DNA of 64,000 bases from Termitomyces sp. T153 (taxonomy: Eukaryota > Basidiomycota > Agaricomycetes > Agaricales > Lyophyllaceae), in contig JACKQL020000035.1 in the NCBI GenBank assembly GCA_018296165.2, positions 248,001-312,000 of the forward strand, read 5' to 3'. Made by a program: the position numbers and the translations under genes. The first letter of the stretch is position 1. Each line of letters begins with the position of its first letter. The notes beneath the pieces are model-generated. The model searched no databases and was not told the DNA's origin. It was given only the letters and a program-made list of their open reading frames with translations. Positions 33,810 through 46,765 of the stretch are shown one piece after another.

Positions 33810-35392
33810 ATGTCGGCATACAATCCTTACTTCAACGACTCGTCCGCCACACTAACTCCCCCGCATGAAGATTACAAGACCTCCTACGACAATCTCGTCG
33901 GTGACGATTCCACCAAACCTTTCACAGCCAACTCCAACCACCAGACCTTTGCTGTAGAAGCTCCAAGCCACCGCAGAGGCACATCCTTTCCGTTCAATAA
34001 AAGTATTTCATCTCACTCCGACGACACATCACACGAACCACCTTCTAATGTGTCCTATCCGCCCTTACCTGTGAAAGAGGTAGAGACAGGGAGTGCATGG
34101 CATCGGGTGGGTTCCAGTAACTTCCTCCTGACTTTGTCTTATGCAGCCTCTCAGTTTCTACCGGAGTCTCTCGCGTGTCGTCTGTATATTGTAACCGTCC
34201 TCATAGAAACTACGATCGACTTATCAATAGAAGGGGAACTCCTTCTTCGATTGCGGTCACAGGCTGAAGATGATACCAACCAAATCACTTCACGGAAGAT
34301 GCCTGTGTATCTTAGCATCTTCGCGCTTGCTCAGTGTGTACCATTCTTAATCATATCATACTTTCTGGCTGAGATCATGACGACCAGCGTATTCCAATTA
34401 GTGATGGCGGTTGACGCTGTGCATGCACGAAATACCCTTCAATTCTTTTGTTTAGCGTGAGTCGTTTGAAATCGAAAGCGATGTTCGCTCGGTCCTCAAA
34501 TATCTTTCCAGTGCATTCAACGCACTTTTCCTCGTTTATGCCGTCATACAAATTGGAGAAGTCCGTGAAGCTTTATCAACCGCTCCACAGGGCGTGGGGC
34601 CCTTGACTACCGTTATACCCATCGTGATAGCTATATGCGAAATCTGCTACATCGGACTTGCTTGGAAGATCTACCACGAATTCGGTTGGAAGGTTTACAA
34701 GTTTCTGGGAGCAGATAGAAGAATCAAAAAGATGTACGTCAATTACCAGGTCTATGAGTGTCTGGTCAAGTTCGACGTTTTCTTCTGGGTCGGCTTCTCG
34801 GTACAATTTATTTGGCTGGTGTTGCAGAAAAATGACTGGGAGTACTATGTGACTTGTGCAGCATTGCCACTGTCTGTCGTCCTTTTAGTAGAGGGTCACC
34901 TTGCTGCAAGGCATGAAAACAAATGGATGATGGCGACTTTCATGTCTGGATGTATTGGGGCCATGATTTATTTCATTTATAAGGTTAGCATTGTATAGGG
35001 TCCAACGATCATCCGTCTCACTACCTCTATTATTCTAGCTCATCAAGGTCTTGATTCTGAAAGACACTCACCAGTTCAAGTTTGTGTGGAAGACACTAAC
35101 AGTGTTTTGTGAGTTTTGTATTCTCTTTCTGTTCTGGTCTTGACTGACTTCTCTCAGCAATCATTGCCATCGTTCTCCTCTTTTTGACTATGGCGTTATC
35201 TGTAGTCATTTTAAGGAACTTTGGCCGCGGCCTCAAAGATGCATGTGAGTCAAGTATTGCCCAGCTTCACCTGTCTTTTGTCTAACTCTGTAATCAGTGG
35301 AGAGGAAGAATAATCCAACACACAATCGCTATGCTTCTCAAGCGCATCGGCGAGCTGCAAGCACGAATTTGAACCGAATGAGCATCAATTAG
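33810..35392 (+). CDS. UPF0658 Golgi membrane protein
   Basis: Exons 33810-34456, 34512-34983, 35039-35108, 35158-35244 and 35298-35392 encode 456 aa. A Ser/Thr-rich cytosolic N-terminus of about 100 residues is followed by around seven membrane segments (for example MPVYLSIFALAQCVPFLIIS, VIPIVIAICEICYIGLAWKI, FFWVGFSVQFIWLVL, IIAIVLLFLTMALSVVIL). The block YHEFGWKVYKFLGADRRIKK is typical of the S. pombe UPF0658 Golgi family. Biochemical function is unknown. Confidence 0.82.
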
Positions 35393-35852
35393 AATCCCCG
35401 CCCATGACTTGTTACGCTATATGTATTTGATTTACCTGGCAAGACCCTATCTACACACACGGAAAACGGACAAACATACCATTCGATTACACCACTGCAT
35501 CTATTTTATCTATACCTTACTTCATACCATAAATTCGTATATATTAATTTTCATTTGTTAGCGTATCCTGTTGACCAGGTATACTATCCTCCGCTATTCT
35601 TTTCTCATTCATTTCCTTGTCCTATACGCATACGTATCCCAGTAGTACTTAGATGTATCATTATTGTCAGTGGCAATCGAATGGCTGTTCCTTCTTTATA
35701 TCGAAATGAGGAGTGAAATATTTAAACGTGGCAACTAACTGATAGCCCAACCGGTAACAAATTTATTTACAACTCTGACGTGTTCTTCGACACCCACCCA
35801 CTTTTGGTCTCCTGAATGCAATTGTAGGAAGCCATACACTTGGCGTTCCTCC
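35393..35852. other. intergenic, UTR/promoter only
   Basis: AT-rich 3' region of the UPF0658 gene and upstream region of BET1. No ORF or RNA gene was recognised. Confidence 0.6.
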
Positions 35853-36434
35853 ATGTCTCAACGGTATTTACCCAAGTTCTCTGCATTCATCTTACTGAAC
35901 CATGTTCAAAGTATGCGACAACCTGCTTCTCTCCGCGACCGATCAAACCTCCTTGGTGTGACGCCACCCTCTTCTGGTCGCTCGTCTCCTTTCAGTAGCT
36001 CTTATACAGCCTCGAATGGACACCGCTATGCAGATGACCTAGAAAGTCAGAACGATGAAGCCCTAGAAGGACTCAGTGCCAAGGTCAAGCTATTGAAGGA
36101 AGTGAGTAAGTATACCCATGACAGCGTCGTGTGCAAACCTCAAGCATTCCGTCTGTCTCTGCATAGATTTCGATAGGGATTGGCAACGAGGTTCGAGAGT
36201 CAGCAGTACAACTGAGCAATATGGTGCGCATTATCATTCTCTAGAAAACATAGGCGAAGACATATGCCGTCACCTTAGAACGATGCATTTGCGGAGACAT
36301 CGGGGATTCTACAGGGGACATTCCGGCGGATGAACAACATGGCAGACCGACATGGATGTCGTTGGCTATGGTACATTGTCTTTCTCATTGTTGTTTTTTG
36401 GTTTTTCATCATAGTATGGTGGTTTCGTCGATGA
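35853..36434 (+). CDS. BET1: ER-Golgi v-SNARE Bet1
   Basis: The core exons are 35912-36101, 36167-36223 and 36279-36434. The SNARE motif runs from DLESQNDEALEGLSAKVKLL through IGNEVRESAVQLSNMN to TFRRMNNMADRHG, with the ionic-layer Ser/Gln region consistent with Qc SNAREs. A C-terminal anchor WYIVFLIVVFWFFIIVWWFRR (21 residues read in pieces) ends the protein. It functions in COPII vesicle fusion. The start is unsure: either ATG 35913 (133 aa) or ATG 35853 with an 11-nt first exon spliced to 35912 (137 aa). Confidence 0.85.
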
Positions 36435-36587
36435 CCCGGTCCATAATGCAATATTTTCTTCTCCTAATACAGCCATCATCTCATACAAGACATGCTAAAG
36501 GCGTCCCAAAGGATATTATTGTGACCCTACTATTGCTACACTTTAGATTATACAGGATAATAAACCATCTATGTGGGTACAAATGGA

Positions 36588-39044
36588 TCATGGATCATCT
36601 CGTAATTTGGCATGGGCAATCTCCCATATCATGCGTCGCCTCAAGGCCGGCATATCTCGTTGAGTGAAGCGAATGGCATCGTCGCCTCTCGACAGTCCTT
36701 GTAAGAACTGGCAGGTGAAAACGCCACAATCGTACCCATTTTCCTGTTGTGGTTCCTGATATGCAGATAAGCAAGCTATTTTATAAAAATCGTCGATCAA
36801 CCTTACGTCTATTGAGTGATCCACCCAACCGGTGAAATCGAAAGGTGTTTTCTTCTTATTCCGATGCTCTGCATCCAGATATGCTCGCAGTGCCTGTTAT
36901 GGAGTGGTCAGACATCTATTGACTGGTTATTTACTGTGTCACACATGCCTTAAACACACCATCTCGTCGAGTTCCCATGCTGTCATAAGATTCTATGCGT
37001 TTTTTACGGAAATTGATAGCTGCACTAGTCCAGTGAGCATTGCTGTGGTTGACCGGAATAAGGATAACGTCTTTTGAGAAGATGTCGACCTGTAAACAAC
37101 TGGTCAGATCAATGCGACGAGATGCGACTCCATACAATGTGCTTACTTTCTTTGTCCATTTTGCAAGGCGACCTTTCTCGTAGCCCTCTTTGAGCTTTGG
37201 CCAGAAAAATGTGCTGAAGTAGTAAATGTTGAGCACTTGCGAGCCGTTCACTTTCTGTTTTGGAGGATTTTCTTTAGACTCATCGGAGCGTCCAAGGAGT
37301 AAAGCGCCGTAAAAATTAATGATTTCATCATTGAGCCATTGGCCAGGCTGTAGACGTGACAAATCAGTATCATTGACTTGTTCTCTTGCGTATTTCGACA
37401 CAACGCCTCGCTTTTTCAGGATGATGTCGACCTGGGCATCATCCATGAGGGGTAGAGGAGTTGGGGGAACAGGTTTCGGACGAAGCGACTGTTCAATGTT
37501 TTCATCTTTGAGACGTTGAGATAAGCGGAGCTGCTCTAGCGTGGGCTGGAAAGGTCGCGGAGGTCGTGGCCTGTCAACAAATCAACTGTCGAGGAACCTT
37601 GTTATCAGTTGAAAGGACGTACTCATTGAGCGTGGCCTTCGCGCGATCGATGGCAAGTCGGAGGAAGTCTAAATTGTCAGTCTAAAAATAAGACGATTTT
37701 CTAGGCAGAAGGACGAGTTGAGAGAACCTACATCTGAGTAGCGTCGAGGTGATGATTCCCGTTCTTTCGCGTGGAGATCTATCATGGACGAGGAAGCTAG
37801 AACTAGTGAGAATAACACCGTACAAGAATGGGTGATGCGCACGAGAAAGGGCATCACGATGTTCAAGCCTCTCCAACTCTTCTTGGAATGCCAACAGGCC
37901 TGTACAACGTCAGGTTTTGCGTGTCTGCAAGAAAGACAAAAGGGTCTACTTTGAAAGTCTGCAAAGTTCGAGGTGTATCCTGGAGCGAGTAAATTGGGGA
38001 CCCGTTCATGATATGCAAACACAGCACACACCACTATTCCGCTTGATTGTGTACAACTTTTGTTGCATCTCTTCCTTGATTTTCTGTTTCTCAGCTGCCA
38101 CAGTCGCTTTATGCTGTGCACAATGAATATGATCATGACAGGTGAAATAGGTGACTGACTTTTTTCGCGAAGATGTGCTCGCGGCTTGAATAAGGGCGGG
38201 GCTTGAGTCCGCTTGCGTCATTCTTTCTTCCCGAGTTCACCGGCAAGACCCCATTGACAGGAGGTTTGTCGCGACCTGAGGGAGTTTCGTTGTGAGATAG
38301 ATGAGTTTCTGAGGTGAAAGATGCGCCGAGGGTGCTGTGTCGCTCAATGACGTGGTTAGTAGGAAAAAAAGATGCATGGAGCTGGCGGAATTCTCTATCA
38401 GGGATGTAGAGTACAGTGGAAGTACGTCGTGAACGATCACTTTGAAATGCCTGTTCTTGAGGTCGGTGGCTACTAATCCGCGTCGGGGAAGCTGAAGACG
38501 ACCGATGTAGAGGGGGTGTTGAGGGAGATTCTGGCTCGCATGGGGTGATCGCTGTTATTTCAGGACACACTATGAGGGAAAGGACGAGTCAATCAATCAT
38601 CAACGCACGTCGAACTGGGTAGACCATTGCTTTAACGGTATCTGAAGCAAGCACACTAAATTGTTTGCAAAAGTCCTTCCAGCGCGCTAGCAGACTAGTC
38701 TCTTGCGCAGCGCTGGAATTTTCTCCATCGTAGCCAGCCATTCTCGTACGGCGCTGCTTGGTGGAGTGTAGAGGTAGTAACGGTGCTTCGGCTGGACGCT
38801 TGCGGGGGTTCATAGAGGACCAATGCGTGCGTACAGCAGGTTCAGGCGTCGCACGAGAGGATCGAGGACTAGAAGGAGTGGAATGAGGCCTACGCGGGGA
38901 GGCGAATGCTGGTAGTCGGAGAAAGGATGCGGATGCCGGATGGGAACGAAAAAGATTGATGCCGTCGTTTGAACGGCCAAACAGCACTTTGCTCTTTTCG
39001 ATCATCATGATGTTCGAGAGCTCGATAGCAACGTCTAGTGCCAT
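36588..39044 (-). CDS. ULP1: SUMO protease Ulp1
   Basis: The C-terminal C48 peptidase domain is complete: LQPGQWLNDEIINFY, the catalytic His in NHSNAHWTSA, Asp in YDSMG, and Gln plus Cys in QQENGYDCGVFTCQF. It matures SUMO and deconjugates it at the nuclear pore. The N-terminal half is Ser/Arg-rich, with a basic NPRKRPAEA patch and a coiled segment HKATVAAEKQKIKEEMQQK. Well-supported exons include 39044-38609, 38569-38160 and 38113-38032; the junctions near 37800-37860 are ambiguous. The most upstream ATG (39044) overlaps the start exon of the divergent G-patch gene, so the true start may be an internal Met near 38810. Confidence 0.88.
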
Positions 39045-40423
39045 ACCAGTGAAGGTACTCTTATCGTGTTTCGCTCCTCTCTATACTGCCTCTCTTTCTA
39101 TTTTCTCCTCTACCAGCGTCCTAGGTCAGATGATGATGACGTCTCCATCGTTTCTCGTACCCCCTCTCCTATCCCAATGGATGTAGACAACATCCACAAG
39201 TATGATGAATACGTTCGAGGGGTTCCTCACGACATCATTACTGTTGAGACAAAAATCAAGCCCTCTAACAAGGGTTTTGCCATGCTCGAGAAGCTTGGTT
39301 GGACTGAGGGCCAGCCCTTAGGCGTCTCTGGTGATGGTAGGGATATTTTTTGTCAAATGCCTCTATATGACAACCGCCTTTCTAGGACGTATCGAACCGA
39401 TCCCTTTTCAAATTAAAAGTGATTTGACTGGTCTTGGGAAAATCAGTCAAGACGTCCGTATGATCGAGACCACTGTATCTCAACGACGCGGCCTGGACTC
39501 CGAAAGACAACAAAAAGAAACTGAAGATCAGCGTAAAGCACGAGAGGTCCTTCAATCTCTATCGCAAATGATATATTGGCTTTTTCTGACTTGTCATGCA
39601 GGAATCAGTGGCTCGAAAGTCGGCTCTCGAAGACGAATTATCATCAACTCTGAAGGCATTCTACTGTACGCTCTGTGACAAGCAGTTTAAAAATGTTGCT
39701 CAATACGATGAACACACAAACTCTTACGCTCACCATCACAAGGCGCGTTTCAAAGACATGCAGGCTAATGTGCGCCTTAAGCCTAAGGACGAGATTGACA
39801 AGAGAAGAGAGAAGGAGAGAAAACGTGAAGAAAAAGAGTTGCGAAAAATAGCTGCAGCCAACGGAATCAAGATGGCGAAACCTGCAGCGGCGGTGCCCAT
39901 AGTTTCCACGGATTCTCCGTCCCCAGTGAGCACTGCTATTGAGGTACAGCCTCTGCCGCCACCAAAACGAGGCGGTTGGGCGACGATTTCGGGTTCTGCA
40001 CCTTATTCAGGAGCTCGAAGTGGCTGGACATCCACTGATTCCCCAGCCGCACCATCGCCTCAATCTTCTCCCATCATGACACAACCTCCAGCATCTTCAA
40101 ACCCCAGTAGCTATTCAACTCTCAAGCCTGCTTCGAACCCTACATTCAGAAGAGCTGGTTGGACATCTCTAGACTCTACGAGCTACGAAATGGTACCAAC
40201 AAATCCTCCATTACCGATACCTTCTGCTTCGCGAGGTTGGTCAAGTATACCTTCGAGCGAAAGTTCGTCAGCTGGATGGTCACGTCCAGACACGCAGCTC
40301 TTGACCGCTCCACCATCAGAACTTCCGCCCAACCCCACGCCTATTCCATCGCCTCCGGAACCACTCCAGCAAGCCCGTTCTGGATGGCAACAATTTCAGA
40401 AATCTAATCATAAACGACGCTGA
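39007..40423 (+). CDS. G-patch and C2H2 zinc-finger protein
   Basis: Exons 39007-39054, 39117-39336, 39386-39546 and 39602-40423 encode 416 aa. The G-patch reads NKGFAMLEKLGWTEGQPLGV then SDLTGLGK. A C2H2 finger follows (FYCTLCDKQFKNVAQYDEH and HHHKARFK). After a charged coiled stretch (KRREKERKREEKELRK) come repeated RxGW-type motifs (RGGWATI, RSGWTST, RAGWTSL, RGWSSI, SAGWSR, RSGWQQF). It resembles GPATCH8-type nuclear RNA-processing proteins; G-patches usually activate DEAH helicases. The start lies inside the Ulp1 5' end on the other strand; a later Met at about 39178 is possible. Confidence 0.83.
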
Positions 40424-40700
40424 ACTTGACTGATTCTCCGAGTCTTATTATTCTTATTCAATTTCTTCAGACATTGGTATTCTGCTATATATCTATATTT
40501 TGTAACACGAAATATGAAGGGAATAATGTTTCAAAGTTGACTAAAAAGCTACAATGCGTATATGTAGTGACAGTTGCTGCAACAAAAGTATATAAGGTCA
40601 AGTAAGGTCGCAAACGAAAGTGACCAAAAAACATCAAAGGCGCTTCACGGGCATGAGTAAAGAACCCGAGTGTGAAGTCCGTAAACACAAAAAGAAAATA

Positions 40701-43359
40701 CTACTCTGAGTCACTCCCCGAGCTATCTGAATCACTCGAGTCTGAATCACTGGCCTCTTGCATTGGCGGCAGGGCAGTCCCACCATTAGTCTTCGAGTCA
40801 AACAGTAACATCCGCTCTTCCAACAATCGAATCTTCTCTGCCTCCACGTCCTCGTCCATACTCTTGCGTTTGAGGCCGCCTGTCCCTGTCCCTTTGCCTG
40901 TTCGTACACGTTTTGTCGGAGGAGCGCGTAGTGGCCGAATCACAAAATTGTAAAGCTTTGTCAAGACGGATGGCGGTAATAGGTCAATCTCCAACTCAAT
41001 TTCTTCAGTACTCTGCTATCACAAGTGGATGAGATATCACAGATCGATCGAGACAGATGATAGTACCCACGTCTCTGATTTCCGGAACACCCTCATGAAT
41101 GATCTGAATAACCTTTTCCAACTTTTGCTCATCAAGTTTGGCAATGGACTCGCTAAGATCTTTCTTCTGCTCAAAGGTCAGGACGTCATTCTCCGTGATG
41201 GGCTTTTTAAGCTTCTTCTTGGATAACGAGGACGATTTGTTCTGCTTGCCAACTACTTTTGAGGTTGATGCTGTAGGCTGAAGCTTGTCGCGTTTCTCCT
41301 TCTTCTTCTTCTCCTTCGGCACCTTATTGCTTTTTAGAGCGGCAATATTGCCCTTCATAGCCTCAATCTGACTTTCCATCATGGCTATTGCACCTACAAT
41401 ACCATCTGTCAGCATCTCACCAAGATGCAGACTCAAGTCTACGCACGCTGCCGCTCCGTGTCGCTGTCCTCTTCCTCCTCTTCTTCCTCTTCTTCGTCGC
41501 TCACAACCTCCCGAAGTGGAGGTAATGCTTTCCACTTATCGTCGAAAACACGTTGAAGCTCGATCCCGGCTTGATTAACAGGCGTTCCCGCAGGATTAAA
41601 CACGAAACAATTTCGAATCATGAGCTTGAAGTCATCAAAGAATTTTTGGGCTGTTGGATAGAGTCCACCATCCAATTTCTTGCGCATTGTAGACAAGTCC
41701 ATAGGCTTTTTAACCATTTTCGGATAAGATGGAATATCAAGTAATACCCAATCTACAAAAATGAGCTCTGCGTAGCCATGTAAAAACTACAAACGTACCG
41801 ACAGGGTCGTAGAAGGGACTCGCAATAGACATATATTGCTTCTTGTGCAAGTCATTGAGTAATCTGCTGCAGAACCTGAGTTGCTCAGCAGTCCCATCAT
41901 CCTTTCCTGTTTTCGCCTTCCGAGGCCTCTTGGGAACATCTGCGTACGTAAGGTCCTTGGGCGGGGGCGGGTGGATCTCGCGCTTAGGCCGACCAACAGC
42001 TTCTGTGTCTGAACGCCTGATGACAGGAATAGATGTTGATGGTCGGCGAGCTGTGGCGGTAATTTTCTTTGGCTGAGCAGCAGGAGGCGGGGGTGGGGGC
42101 GGTGTGGCGACCTTTTTAACAACTGTAGGCTTGGTCTGGGTTCCCAGTCAGACGGATACAACTAGAGACAACGAAAAGACACACCTCTACAGCGGCTGGC
42201 ATTTGTTTGATTTGCTTATCAAACACTAATTCAACTCGTTTCCCCATCAACGACACTCCATGATCGGGCCCATTGAAAGTGATACAGTTCTGGAAGATTA
42301 ATCGCACGTCGCTGATAAACTCATCACTGTTATAGTAACGGGGATTACTGGGATTAGGATCAGGTTTGGTAGGGTTCGATGCGGCCAACTTGCGCTCGAT
42401 GGTTGAAAAATCCATGGGCGTTTTGATGATAGTGGGATAATGAGGAATCTTGAGGGCGACGTAGTCGACTGGTCGTAAGAATGGCCCGGCATCTTTCAGC
42501 TTCCTCAATGAACGAATTGTCGATTGACAGAACCGAAATTGTGCAGGTGTGACGGTAGAAGGAATAGCCGACGTTGGAACAGGCGTGTTTGCGGACGAAG
42601 TATGCGCAGAATCCGGAGGTGGAGTGGCTGACTTCACATGAACGACGCGCAAAGGGCAGAGACAGATTAAAATGCCGGTACGCGAGTACAAAGGAAGGAG
42701 GCCTTACGTTGAGCATCACCTCGTTGGGTTCTGACTCCATCCGTGCTCTCTTCGCCGGAGGGGGTTGATCTTCTTCATGAGGAGGATACGATGGCGTAGC
42801 AATGTCGGCCACGTAGGAATCGGCGGGGAAGCCGGGAGTGGTAGCAGGTGTTTCAGTGTTATCATTCATGACAACATCGTCATGCGACGAATGGCCGTTG
42901 GTGGCCAGAACGGGAGAGTCTTCGACCATCTTTACGTCCTCGAGAAGATCGCCCGACGGTGGAGGGGGAGTGCCTTTGGGTGGGTGGATAGGGATAGTTG
43001 CTGTTGGCGGTGAGCAATATACACGACGAGGAAACAAGTGGCGACAACATACCCGGGTCGAGAGGAGTACCAACTTGAGGAACGGTGGAGGAAGCATTGG
43101 CAGGCTTTTCAATGGAATCGAGCTGTTTGATGGGAATGGGCTCGTGGCGCGCGTCGCTTTCCTGCTCCTGGTAGTCGATATCTATCTTTACATCTGGTGC
43201 GACCATATTTGAGATGGGGGTTGCGGGGGACTCGACAGGAGGAGAAGGGACGCGTTGGGGGGCATCACCGTTGAGGTGCTTGGCGTCGCCGTTGACGACG
43301 AGCTCGGGGGTGGTTTGGTCGTGGACGCTGTTGGGAGTGTGACCAGAGTCATCGTTCAT
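40701..43359 (-). CDS. BDF1: BET family double bromodomain protein Bdf1
   Basis: Two bromodomains are clear. BD1 runs from FRFCQSTIRSLRKLKDAGPF to FQNCITFNGPDHGVSLMG, and BD2 from FYDPVDW through MVKKPMDLSTMRKKL to RNCFVFNPAGTPVNQAG. Both keep the acetyl-lysine-binding Asn. A glutamate run (SDEEEEEEEEEDSD), a Lys-rich segment, an NET/ET domain (LTFEQKKDLSESIAKLDEQK ... LPPSVLTKLYNFV) and a Ser/Asp tail (SDSDSSDSDSSGSDSE) follow. It reads acetylated H4 with TFIID/SWR1 in yeast. The last exon is 41012-40701. The N-terminus from ATG 43359 is low-complexity. Confidence 0.92.
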
Positions 43360-43568
43360 AATTGGCGCGTGACGTCACGGCGTGACAGAGGAGGGCAGAA
43401 GATTTGTGAGGCGACTTAGGGGAATTTGGGACTGGCATGGTCTTTATAGGCCGGAAAATTTAAGGTTCAGATCTCCCGCGCAGGGGCCATCTCGTTTGTC
43501 TCCCCCTCTCTCCATCGCTCCATCCCTCTTCTCGCCTCGCCAGTCTGGCCATCATCCCGCCCTATTCT

Positions 43569-45967
43569 CTACTTCTCGTCTTCCTCCTCGTCCGACACCG
43601 GTGCAAACACTGATTGAGGTTGGTTCACCTTCCAAGCTACAAGGTTTCGGAAAGAACCGCCACGTCAGTAAATATAACATGTGCAAATAAAGCCCCCACA
43701 CGTGCTGTGCAGCACGCCCGGAAAGAAAGGCCCTTCTAACTCACCTGCTGTCCACTGTGGGTCGTTCTCTGCCTTCGTTGCGTACCTCAATAGTGCTTCC
43801 CGGGGCTGCGTTCCAGGAAAAAAAGTCAGTAAATGCGCCGAAAACAAATCATTCATGACATCAGCATCAGGGGCACATCACGCGATGAATAAAGGCTGAC
43901 GCTGTCAACGAAGCCCCGACAACCAAGAGCCGAGAAAGAAAAGAAAACTTCTGACGTACATCTTCATCACGCGTTGTATCCCGTACAAGATTTTGCACAA
44001 CGTGCTGGGTCGCACTAGCACCTACGCGTCCACCTTTTCCAGGTCCAGTAACAGGTAGTTCAGGCCGTCTGCTCTTCCGTGGATCCAACCTGTCCTTCTC
44101 TGCCTTTCGTTTTGTACCTCGACCTGGATCCATATCGCGGAACATGGGCAAAGCATGCGGGGTAATTATGGATGGCGCCGCCAAAGCATCCGACATGTCC
44201 TCGATCGTCACCTTTCTTGGTGGCCCCTTGTTTGCCAACAGTTTCGCCCCATTCAATGATGTCGTTGGAGAATATAGCACAACTATCTGTCCATTAGACA
44301 GACCTGTGACAATCTAGGATGCTGATCAGTCTGCCATCATCATGCGCAGCACCAATAACACAGCGCACGCACTTGATTGATCTTCGAATGCCAAAACACT
44401 CTCACAGGTGTGGCATCCACCTCCAAGGATTTAACCACCTCCAAGTTTTTCTTCTCTAGAAACATCAATTTACCTTTTCCCCCTTTTGCAGTGGCTCCCG
44501 CGCCGGTAATGATGTATTTATCATCCGGGCTGAACATGGCATTTGTATGGGGGTACAATGTCGCGAGCTCAGACCGTGTCGCGAGAGGTTTCTTGAAAGC
44601 GCGCAGGTCCCATACTACAAATTCTCGGTTAATATTGCTATTGTAGGATACAAAGCGTAACGCACATTTGACGGTATCATCTCCACCCCTTGTCAAGACT
44701 GTATGTCCGTCGACAGAAAATATCATTGATCCTGTCTCCGTACCTTTGACATGAGCCCCTTCAATAGTCATATTGGGTCGGACAAAATTCGAGCTTGTCT
44801 GCCACATGTGAATAGCTCCGTCCAGACACGCTACAAATCTTTCAGACCTCTGAAAGAAAGAAGAAAACAGTCACCAACTGCCGCCAATGAGCTTCCCATC
44901 CGTAGAATAACCACAGCTCGTGATTTTTGTCCTCGCTCCCCTATCCTTTGATTTCACAACGATGACTGTTTTCTGCTTCCGCTTCTTCTCAGCGTCCCAT
45001 ATCCTGTTCGCATTCAGACGTTGTGATCCAGACTACCAAATCGCTCATACCTGATAGTTGAGTCGGCAGAGGAAGTTAAGAATGTTTTTGGGTCGTGAGG
45101 GTGCCACGCACAGGAAGACAGCTCCCCAACGTGTCCACTAAATTGGGACTGGCGTTGATAGGTGTAAGACATCTTCAAAAGCAACTTACGATGTATGCTT
45201 CATGTCACGAATGTACGGGTCCCCCTTGATAAATGTAGCTCTATCAGTCAAGTTGATATCCAGCTCTCAATCACTCATAAAGAAAACGTACTGTTCTTCG
45301 CCATCCCGGTCAAAGAGCTTTATTTGAGTCGTTCCTGAGACCACAAGAAACTTTTGGCCGTCATTCGAATATTTCAAATCGTTGACCTTGATCGGAGTCA
45401 AACATGGAAGACGAGAACGGTGAGAAGATGGACACGTACATAGTATGTTCCCGCAGGTTCCCAGCTCTTGAACGGCTTACATTGCAGATCCATACCGCCG
45501 AAATCCCATAACTTACAGTCATAATCGTGGGATCCAGAGACTATACGGGCACCTGAAGGGTCAAGCGCTAGAGCAGACACAACTTTGGTATGGTCCTTGA
45601 GGAGGAGCTCATGCGTTATTGGGAATTGAGACTGATCATCTTCAAAGTCTTCATGTTCAGAAAGGTCATTTTCTTGTTGGGCCACTACTGCCGCGGCAGG
45701 CGAGGGTCCAATCGACTGACTTTCGGTAGCTGGTAGTTGTGATGGGCCTTTGGATGGGCCGGGTGTATTCTCAGATGAGCTAGGTTCTTCGGCAGGTGTC
45801 GAAGTGCTCTGGTGATCATTTAAGCGCCATAAGCCATGAGAAAACACATTTGAGCATACCTCAGCACGCTTGTTTTTGTCAAAACGAGCAGGATCTAGTT
45901 GCCTTTTCTTCGTCACCTTTCCAAATCCACTGATGCCCATGGCTGCGAGCATGTCCATGTCGGCCAT
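43569..45967 (-). CDS. WDR70: WD40 protein WDR70
   Basis: Starts at MADMDMLAAMGISGFGKVTK, continues with an acidic low-complexity region, then WD blades such as VSALALDPSGARIVSGSHDY, SSCAWHPHDPKTFLTSSADS and AMFSPDDKYIITGAGA. The C-terminus has the diagnostic PREALLRYATKAENDPQWTA followed, after an intron, by AWKVNQPQSVFAPVSDEEED and the stop at 43569. WDR70 homologs promote H2B monoubiquitination and DNA double-strand break resection with CUL4-DDB1. At least eight exons. Divergent with the gene at 46130 across a 162-bp promoter. Confidence 0.88.
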
Positions 45968-46052
45968 TAATGCAAATGTTAGCTTAGCTGCAGCCTCCAA
46001 TCGAAGACTTAGAGAATGTTACGTAACTGTATGACAATTTATAGAGAAAGTC

Positions 46053-46058
46053 CACGTG
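46053..46058. promoter_or_regulatory. CACGTG E-box
   Basis: CACGTG in the 162-bp divergent promoter of WDR70 and the hypothetical gene at 46130. Candidate bHLH site; function is inferred. Confidence 0.35.
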
Positions 46059-46129
46059 CAGAAGAGGGAAATTGACTACTGAGATGCTCATGCTTGTGGC
46101 TTGTACCACAACTTCCTAGCCCCTTCGCT

Positions 46130-46765
46130 ATGTTGAAGCGCCAACGACCGCCCTCCCCGCCTCCTTTTGTACCTTCGATTCCCTTGGTCGATGATTCCTA
46201 CCCAGACGCGACACGCGATGTCAAACGAAGGCGAATCTTGCCACCATCCCTGGATGGAAAATCAAGGGATTGGTCAATTCCGGACATTCCTGACGACGAC
46301 GATGACGAAGATTACGACTCGCAGCATGAGAAAGCAAAGCCATATGGAATTGGATTGACAATGGACTCGGCAGATTACAAACAGGCTAACACTGTTCTTC
46401 ATGAACTGCACACCCTGCACCAGCACCGGCTTCTCTTTACTTCTACCCATGACTCAGGCTCGCAAGTGCCTACCCTTTCCCAGTGTCTACCACAGCATGC
46501 GCAGTCAAATCATGATGATGTGTCTTCGAAGATGATCATTACTCCTCACCCTGAGGTTTCAGGGTGTGATTACTCTAACTCCACGTACCCAAATTCCCAT
46601 CCATCAGTAGAGTTAGAGCGGGTGACACAACGTTATGGAGATACGAACAGGTCTTTCAGTTATCCGACACACTTTCCCTATCTGACATTACTTTTCTCAA
46701 GGTTACTGGGATCCTTATTCTTATCACGAAGGCGACAGCTTGGGAGTGCTGAAGAGACAAGATAA
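46130..46765 (+). CDS. Conserved-looking hypothetical protein
   Basis: Exons 46130-46650 and 46702-46765 give 194 aa. Not recognised as a known family. The N-terminus MLKRQRPPSPP and KRRRILPP patches look like nuclear localisation signals, followed by an acidic DDDDDEDYD run. A predicted helical segment is ANTVLHELHTLHQHRLLF, and a C-terminal VELERVTQRYGDTNR is joined by the intron to LLGSLFLSRRRQ. The splice keeps the frame and the protein has strong compositional structure, so I take it as real. Confidence 0.65.
   Translation: MLKRQRPPSPPPFVPSIPLVDDSYPDATRDVKRRRILPPSLDGKSRDWSIPDIPDDDDDEDYDSQHEKAKPYGIGLTMDSADYKQANTVLHELHTLHQHRLLFTSTHDSGSQVPTLSQCLPQHAQSNHDDVSSKMIITPHPEVSGCDYSNSTYPNSHPSVELERVTQRYGDTNRSFSYPTHFPYLTLLFSRLLGSLFLSRRRQLGSAEETR

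Noticed and set aside
43382..43690. Plus-strand 102-codon frame between BDF1 and WDR70
   Set aside because: It overlaps the well-supported last exon of WDR70 on the minus strand and shows no motif.
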